A DNA stretch of 8,937 nt from CAZNKO01 sp964573855 (GTDB lineage Bacteria; Patescibacteriota; Patescibacteriia; UBA9934; GWF2-40-263). The stretch lies in assembly GCA_964573855.1 (NCBI GenBank), contig CAZNKO010000033.1:1-8937 (forward strand), read 5' to 3'. A program made the translations under genes and the position numbers. Under the pieces are notes generated by a model. That model saw only the letters and a program-made list of their open reading frames with translations. It ran no database searches and was not told where the DNA came from. Below, one piece after another: positions 5,565 to 8,937 of this stretch; positions within the stretch are counted from its first letter, which is position 1; each line of letters begins with the position of its first letter.

Positions 5565-5794
5565 TTCACACTCATCATAAACCTATGAGTGAACAGACAA
5601 CGTCCAAGTGGCAAACCACGATCATTAATACATCCAATACGCTCGCCGAGGAGTTCGGACTCGACGATCTCGCGGCGCAGAAGCTCCGCGACACCGTCAT
5701 GACCGTCGCCCGCGAGCAGTACAAGGCCGGCAACCGCTCGGGCATCAAATGGGCGCGGACGAACCCGCCAAAAACGGCGCAAACAACGGTCTAG
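5558..5794 (+). CDS. Uncharacterised small protein (78 or 69 aa)
   Basis: The core, TIINTSNTLAEEFGLDDLAAQKLRDTVMTVAREQYKAGNRSGIKWAR, is helical and charged, with the conserved-looking end AGNRSGIKWAR; the last dozen residues appear disordered. I do not recognise the family and see no membrane segment. ATG 5558 overlaps the preceding stop by seven bases and suits coupled translation; ATG 5585 (MSEQTT, 69 residues) is an equally reasonable start. Neither has a Shine-Dalgarno sequence. It is the last gene of the lamin-tail unit; no terminator follows before the next promoter at 5811. Confidence 0.7.
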   Translation: MLIHTHHKPMSEQTTSKWQTTIINTSNTLAEEFGLDDLAAQKLRDTVMTVAREQYKAGNRSGIKWARTNPPKTAQTTV

Positions 5795-5810
5795 ACGAGA
5801 TAGATGACCT

Positions 5811-5819
5811 TGATATAAT
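5811..5819 (+). promoter_or_regulatory. Consensus extended -10 promoter of a leaderless gene
   Basis: TGATATAAT is a perfect extended -10 (TGnTATAAT). No good -35 is seen, as is usual for this promoter type. Transcription would start around 5826, one to two bases before ATG 5828, so the mRNA is predicted to be leaderless. Confidence 0.7.
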
Positions 5820-5827
5820 AAACGTGT

Positions 5828-6091
5828 ATGGATGCTGAGACCAGACAATTGCTTGGGGACATCTCATTACGTATTGGTAATCTCGCCCAAACGGTAAAGG
5901 CCAGATTTAATGATGTTCAATTGCAAATCAGTGATCTCGCCCAAGCAACTAAAATCGGATTCGATGACGTTCAAGACAAGGTAAATCATCTTATTCATCT
6001 TTACCGAACTACGGAAACTGAGTTTGCTGTCGTCCGACTCAAACAAGACAGACTCGAAAAGCGCGTCACGCGCCTCGAAAAGAAACGGTGA
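5828..6091 (+). CDS. Coiled-coil protein with an 18-residue tandem repeat (87 aa)
   Basis: The protein is almost entirely helical, with no Pro, Trp or Cys. Residues 17-34 and 35-52 are successive copies of an 18-residue unit: LAQ (19-21 and 37-39), K (24 and 42), F (27 and 45) and DVQ (29-31 and 47-49) coincide. The C-terminal part (VVRLKQDRLEKRVTRLEKKR) shows leucine/valine heptad spacing typical of a coiled coil. It is probably a cytosolic oligomer or adaptor; its partner is unknown and I cannot name a family. A consensus promoter sits directly before the ATG and a strong terminator follows the stop by four bases, so the gene is monocistronic and very likely real. Confidence 0.8.
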   Translation: MDAETRQLLGDISLRIGNLAQTVKARFNDVQLQISDLAQATKIGFDDVQDKVNHLIHLYRTTETEFAVVRLKQDRLEKRVTRLEKKR

Positions 6092-6095
6092 TCCG

Positions 6096-6124
6096 AAAAC
6101 CCCTCCGCTTCGCGGAGGGGTTTT
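6096..6124. terminator. Bidirectional terminator
   Basis: AAAACCCCTCCG (6096-6107) pairs perfectly with CGGAGGGGTTTT (6113-6124) around CTTCG. A- and T-runs at the two ends let it work in both directions. It ends the coiled-coil gene and the convergent membrane-protein gene, whose stop is at 6127. Confidence 0.9.
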
Positions 6125-6126
6125 AT

Positions 6127-6708
6127 TTAAGAGTGACTCGCTCGTTTCACGATGACTTGTTCTATGATTTGACTTGTCGTAATCGCGCCGAGAAGAAGCA
6201 GAAGATAAATGCCTAGAAGGATTGGAAAAGAAAGCGGAATGGATCGGGCCATGCCGAGAAGAAACGCGCTCGTCCAGGACGTAAGCGACACAGCGCCGAG
6301 CGCATAAGCGAGGCGCCGTGAGCGACGGAGCTCGCCGGACATGTGTTCATGTTTCTCCCCAAAGGAAATCTTGATGAGTTTTGGAGCAACGAACAGATTC
6401 AGGCAAACTCCATTGATAATAATGATAGCGACGACAACCATCTTCAAAAGAAACTTTGAAGATGCGTTCAGCGTCTCCGCGTGCGGAAGATACAGTCCAA
6501 TGCCGCTCATGACAAGCAACGCGACGCCGACCCAGATGATCTTCGAGAGGGTGCGGAACGTATCCGCTTCCTGCTTTGAAATCCGAAAATCTTTCAAAAA
6601 CTTAAAGAAAAAAATGTCGCTCATGATGGCCCCGCCGAACCCAAGGACTATGCCAAAAATATGAAGGCCGAGAACAACGCGATGATACTGTTCAAGAAAT
6701 TCGATCAT
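6127..6708 (-). CDS. Five-helix integral membrane protein, unknown function (193 aa)
   Basis: Five hydrophobic segments are visible at about residues 11-35, 55-75, 86-108, 133-153 and 158-179. His9 and His16 frame the start of helix 1 (QYHRVVLGLHIFGIVLGFGGA), and Lys89 precedes helix 3. This layout recalls small membrane families such as CopD-like or HemJ-like proteins that place conserved histidines in helix 1, but the resemblance is general and I would not name a function. The start is the ATG at 6706-6708 (MIEFLEQYHR). The open frame continues upstream to 6879, but that part reads through palindromes and tRNA-Gly and is not coding. There is no Shine-Dalgarno sequence. A hairpin lies 10 bases before the ATG, and the gene could be cotranscribed with tRNA-Gly. 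Confidence 0.8.
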   Translation of the reverse strand: MIEFLEQYHRVVLGLHIFGIVLGFGGAIMSDIFFFKFLKDFRISKQEADTFRTLSKIIWVGVALLVMSGIGLYLPHAETLNASSKFLLKMVVVAIIIINGVCLNLFVAPKLIKISFGEKHEHMSGELRRSRRLAYALGAVSLTSWTSAFLLGMARSIPLSFPILLGIYLLLLLGAITTSQIIEQVIVKRASHS

Positions 6709-6718
6709 AGTGTTTCTG

Positions 6719-6819
6719 GACCCGCTCAGCGGGTCTATCACCTCGCTCAGCTGTATGAGAGAGTTTCCGTGGCAAACGCTAAGCGTTTGCCAACTTGCAG
6801 AAACCGAGCTGAGCTCGGT
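6719..6819. repeat. Cluster of palindromes sharing the core GCTNAGC
   Basis: Three tight inverted repeats lie between tRNA-Gly and the membrane-protein gene: GACCCGCT-c-AGCGGGTC (6719-6735), TGGCAAACGCT-a-AGCGTTTGCCA (6770-6792) and ACCGAGCT-g-AGCTCGGT (6803-6819). All have GCTNAGC at the centre but different outer arms, each perfectly self-complementary. A fourth GCTCAGC without matching arms is at 6745-6751. Conserved core and pairing with changing arms point to folded RNA or DNA hairpins (three-base loops), or to sites for a dimeric binder. The last one begins at the final base of the tRNA-Gly CCA. Confidence 0.8.
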
Positions 6820-6893
6820 GGAGCGGGAAACGGGGATCGAACCCGCGGCCTTCTCGTTGGCAACGAGACGCTCTACCACTGAGCTATTCCCGC
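6819..6893 (-). tRNA. tRNA-Gly(GCC)
   Basis: Read on the minus strand, the acceptor GCGGGAA pairs with TTCCCGC; D-arm AGCTCAGTGGTAGAGC; anticodon arm TCTCG-TTGCCAA-CGAGA with anticodon GCC (6859-6861); T-arm CGGGG-type stem with TTCGATC; discriminator T and encoded CCA. All arms are intact. It points towards the membrane-protein gene, with the palindrome cluster in between. Confidence 0.95.
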
Positions 6894-6899
6894 GAATTT

Positions 6900-6980
6900 G
6901 GAAGTGGGAAGTTGGAAGTGGGAAGTTGGAGTAGAGAAAATTTTTTCGATCCGACCTCTAATTTCTAACTTCCAACCTCC
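6900..6980. repeat. Heptad tandem repeats forming a long imperfect inverted repeat
   Basis: At 6900-6927 two copies of the 14-mer GGAAGTGGGAAGTT equal four heptads GGAAGTK. At 6957-6984 four degenerate heptads (TCTAATT, TCTAACT, TCCAACC, TCCATTT) run in the complementary sense. Arm 6900-6930 matches the complement of 6950-6980 at about 23 of 31 positions, with a 19-base loop containing GAAAATTTTTTC. It lies between the divergent tRNA-Gly and PolX genes, in the tRNA leader. Confidence 0.7.
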
Positions 6981-7008
6981 ATTTGTAGCCGAAATGGTAG
7001 CACTCCGA

Positions 7009-7014
7009 TATACT
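7009..7014 (+). promoter_or_regulatory. -10 element of the PolX gene
   Basis: TATACT is five of six bases of the consensus. No convincing -35 at 16-18 bases; TTGTAG at 6983 is 20 bases away. A start near 7021 would leave a leader of about eight bases before ATG 7029. Confidence 0.45.
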
Positions 7015-7028
7015 TTTGACAACACTCT

Positions 7029-8795
7029 ATGCCGAAGCGCGCCGTGACAAACAAAGAAATCGCAAACATTTTGCGTGAAATCGGCTTGATTCTTGAAGCG
7101 GAAAGTGTTGCGTTCAAACCGCAAGCCTATGCCGCGGCTGCGGAGACGGTTGAGCACCTCGATCAAGAGCTCGCTCGAATGTACAAGGAAAGCGGAACGA
7201 AATGCATCGATGATCTCCCCGGCATCGGCAAAAGCATTGCGGAAAAAATCCGCGAGCTCGTCACGACCGGAACATTGAAATACTACACGGATCTCAAGAA
7301 AAAATACCCGTTTGACATGCTAGCGTTTACGGCAATCCAGAATGTGGGTCCAAAAACCGCGCTCACGCTTTACAAAACTCTGAAAGTGAGAACGCTCGGC
7401 GATCTTGAACGCGCTGCCAAGGCGAGCAAAATCCGAAAGGTTCCCGGCTTTGGACGCAAAAGCGAAGATCTCATTCTGAAAGGCCTGGGCTTTCTCCGGC
7501 AACAGGAGGGACGTTTCCGTCTGCACGACGCCCTGCCGATCGCGGAGGCGGTCGTCGAAAAATTACAAAACATATCCGGCGTTACCCACTGCGACGTGGC
7601 TGGGTCCATCCGCCGCCGCAAGGAAACGATCGGTGACATTGATCTTTTGATGACGACCACGAAGCCAAAGCAAGCGATTGAGGCCTTTAAAAATCTTCCC
7701 GAAGTCGCTGAAGTTCTGGAAGAGGGGCCGACCATGGTGCGTGTTCGCTATACCCTCGGCATGGGGGGCGACCTGCGCGTCTTAAAGCCGGAGGAATACG
7801 GATCGGCGCTCGTCCATTTTACGGGATCGAAGGAACATAATGTTGTGATTCGCGGCCGCGCGAAGACCTTTGGACTGAAACTTTCGGAATACGGTCTCTT
7901 CTCCGCCAAATGCGGATCCGCCTCCGGCGGAAAAGGGGGAAAACGCATCGCATGTCGCACGGAAGAGGACGTCTATCGTCATCTCAAAATGCAATGGATG
8001 CCGCCGGAAATCCGCGAGGCATCCGGCGAGGTTGAAGCCGCGATCGCAAGAAAGGTCCCGAAGCTCGTGGGCTACGATGATCTCAAAGGCGACTTGCAAG
8101 TCCAAACCCTTTGGACAGACGGTTCCGCTTCCATCGAAGAAATGGCCATGGCAGCCAAAAAGCGTGGGCTTTCCTATATGGCTGTCACAGACCACTCAAA
8201 AGGACTCACAATCACCAAAGGGCTCGATGAGCGCCGTCTGAAACAACAAGGAAAAGAAATTGATCGGCTCAACCGTTGGATAAAAGGGTTTCGGATTCTG
8301 AAATCAACGGAATGCGACATCCTGAAAGACGGGTCGCTCGACATGTCGGACGCTGTGCTCAAAACTTTGGATCTCGTTTGTGTATCCGTGCACTCCTTCT
8401 TTCAAATGGAGGAAAAAGAAATGACCGAGCGCATCATCCGCGCTTTAAAACATCCGCTCGTGAATATCCTCTTCCATCCAACAGGCCGCATCGTGAACGC
8501 GCGCGAGGCCTATCGGGTCGACATGCCGCGCGTGATCCGTGCCGCGAAAGAATATGGGGTGGCGCTCGAAGCGAACAGCTCGGAACGGCTTGATCTCAAG
8601 GACACGCATATCCGCATGGCTGTGGAGGCCGGCGTTAAACTTGTCGTGGATTCCGATGCGCACACACCAGAACATTTCGATTATCTCCCCTTCGGCATCG
8701 CGCAGGCTCGCCGCGGCTGGGCCACAAAGGCGGATGTGTTGAATACAAAATCAGCCGAGGAACTCCTCACGGTCTTGAAAAAAATGAAACGATGA
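7029..8795 (+). CDS. polX: DNA polymerase/3'-5' exonuclease PolX, PHP motif 1 altered (588 aa)
   Basis: This is a family X DNA polymerase with a C-terminal PHP domain, of normal bacterial length; such enzymes fill gaps in base-excision repair, and their PHP domain removes 3' ends. An 8-kDa-like helical region with helix-hairpin-helix motifs comes first (DDLPGIGKSIAEKI 61-74, QNVGPKTALTLY 104-115, KVPGFGRKS 137-145). The palm has GSIRRRKETIGDIDLL with catalytic D203 and D205, and third acid D248 (GGDLRV). The PHP domain starts at about 352: D388-H389 (VTDHSKGL), E428 (TECDILKDGSLD), H455 (VHSFF), H483 (HPTGR), E514 and D543/H545 (SDAH) are kept. Motif 1, however, reads GDLQVQTLWTDG: Q359 replaces the His that family members normally have, and Q357 is a substitution seen in other bacterial PolX. 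Polymerase activity is expected; nuclease activity is in doubt. No Shine-Dalgarno sequence precedes the ATG. Confidence 0.95.
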   Translation: MPKRAVTNKEIANILREIGLILEAESVAFKPQAYAAAAETVEHLDQELARMYKESGTKCIDDLPGIGKSIAEKIRELVTTGTLKYYTDLKKKYPFDMLAFTAIQNVGPKTALTLYKTLKVRTLGDLERAAKASKIRKVPGFGRKSEDLILKGLGFLRQQEGRFRLHDALPIAEAVVEKLQNISGVTHCDVAGSIRRRKETIGDIDLLMTTTKPKQAIEAFKNLPEVAEVLEEGPTMVRVRYTLGMGGDLRVLKPEEYGSALVHFTGSKEHNVVIRGRAKTFGLKLSEYGLFSAKCGSASGGKGGKRIACRTEEDVYRHLKMQWMPPEIREASGEVEAAIARKVPKLVGYDDLKGDLQVQTLWTDGSASIEEMAMAAKKRGLSYMAVTDHSKGLTITKGLDERRLKQQGKEIDRLNRWIKGFRILKSTECDILKDGSLDMSDAVLKTLDLVCVSVHSFFQMEEKEMTERIIRALKHPLVNILFHPTGRIVNAREAYRVDMPRVIRAAKEYGVALEANSSERLDLKDTHIRMAVEAGVKLVVDSDAHTPEHFDYLPFGIAQARRGWATKADVLNTKSAEELLTVLKKMKR

Positions 8796-8813
8796 TGTAG
8801 AGTCGACGGTCAT

Positions 8814-8899
8814 GGGCGGGTGGCGGAATGGTATACGCTCGACACTTAAAATGTCGTCCGCGAAAGCGGTTGTGGGTTCGAATCCCACCTCGCCCACCA
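8814..8899 (+). tRNA. tRNA-Leu(UAA)
   Basis: This is a complete class II tRNA starting 18 bases after the PolX stop. Acceptor GGGCGGG pairs with CTCGCCC (one G-T pair), then A8896 and encoded CCA. The anticodon arm CGACA-CTTAAAA-TGTCG has anticodon TAA at 8847-8849. The long variable arm (TCCGCGAAAGCGGT) and T-arm GTGGG-TTCGAAT-CCCAC are intact. It may be cotranscribed with PolX, since no promoter is evident in the short gap. Confidence 0.95.
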
Positions 8900-8933
8900 A
8901 AAGTCGTCCCGCTTGGCGGGACGACTTTTGGTG
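8895..8933. terminator. 18-bp terminator hairpin that includes the tRNA CCA end
   Basis: The stem 8895-8912 pairs perfectly with 8916-8933 around TTG. Its left arm begins with the last acceptor base, the discriminator and the CCA of tRNA-Leu(UAA) (CACCA), and TTTT lies inside the right arm followed by GGTG. The nascent RNA could therefore form either the acceptor stem or the outer end of this hairpin. Confidence 0.75.
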
Positions 8934-8937
8934 CGTT

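Noticed and set aside
5755..5781. CGCC-AAAAA-CGGCG near the end of the 78-residue gene as a terminator.
   Set aside because: The stem is short, lies within the coding region and is not followed by a T-run.
6709..6879. N-terminal extension of the membrane protein (MVERLVANEK...).
   Set aside because: It is translation of tRNA-Gly and the palindromic spacer; the first membrane helix starts properly from ATG 6708.
1..8807. GTCGACTCTACA at 1-12 is repeated inverted at 8796-8807, near the two ends of the window.
   Set aside because: A 12-base match is expected by chance in a sequence of this length, and the window edge is arbitrary.
1..8937. CRISPR array or transposon ends.
   Set aside because: No regularly spaced repeats, no transposase or integrase open frame, and no long terminal inverted repeats were found.

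Overview
The window looks like chromosomal sequence from an uncultured bacterium, most plausibly of the Candidate Phyla Radiation (Patescibacteria). This rests on gene style and is an inference: compact genes, many short uncharacterised proteins, a lamin-tail-domain surface protein, a PolX polymerase with a PHP domain, tRNAs with encoded CCA ends, and most starts lacking a Shine-Dalgarno sequence with predicted transcription starts only a few bases from the ATG. No rRNA or ribosomal protein gene is present to settle the phylum.

Layout. 1-1168: a GC-rich gene of unknown function (possible nuclease-like fold), the only gene here with a strong ribosome binding site, closed by a terminator. 1200-1521: an RNA-rich stretch with an extended -10 promoter, a structured tRNA-like segment, a complete tRNA-Leu(UAG), and the detached 3' half of a second tRNA-Leu(UAG), which looks like an integration scar. 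1522-2523: an AT-richer small gene of unknown function and an RBBP9/YdeN-type serine hydrolase in one apparent operon, ending in a bidirectional terminator shared with a convergent lipoprotein gene (2533-3045, minus). 3082-3235: divergent promoters around a 15-bp terminator hairpin. 3253-5794: an apparent three-gene operon of a large exported protein with two lamin-tail domains, an OB-like domain and a C-terminal anchor, then two small proteins whose genes overlap each other. 5814-6124: a leaderless coiled-coil gene and a bidirectional terminator. 6127-6893 (minus): tRNA-Gly(GCC), a cluster of palindromes, then a five-helix membrane protein. 6900-6984: inverted heptad repeats between the divergent units. 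7029-8937: PolX-PHP, tRNA-Leu(UAA) and its terminator.

The protein genes do not form one pathway. They comprise DNA repair (PolX), cell-surface proteins (the lamin-tail protein, the lipoprotein, the membrane protein) and a cytosolic hydrolase, interspersed with three tRNA genes. The noncoding DNA is the most unusual part: around all three tRNAs, inverted repeats touch or include the CCA end; four copies of GCTNAGC sit within 91 bp; and the segment before tRNA-Leu(UAG) has several mutually exclusive pairings. A metal-ligand substitution in the PolX PHP domain is the clearest protein-level oddity. I found no CRISPR array, transposase or integrase gene.
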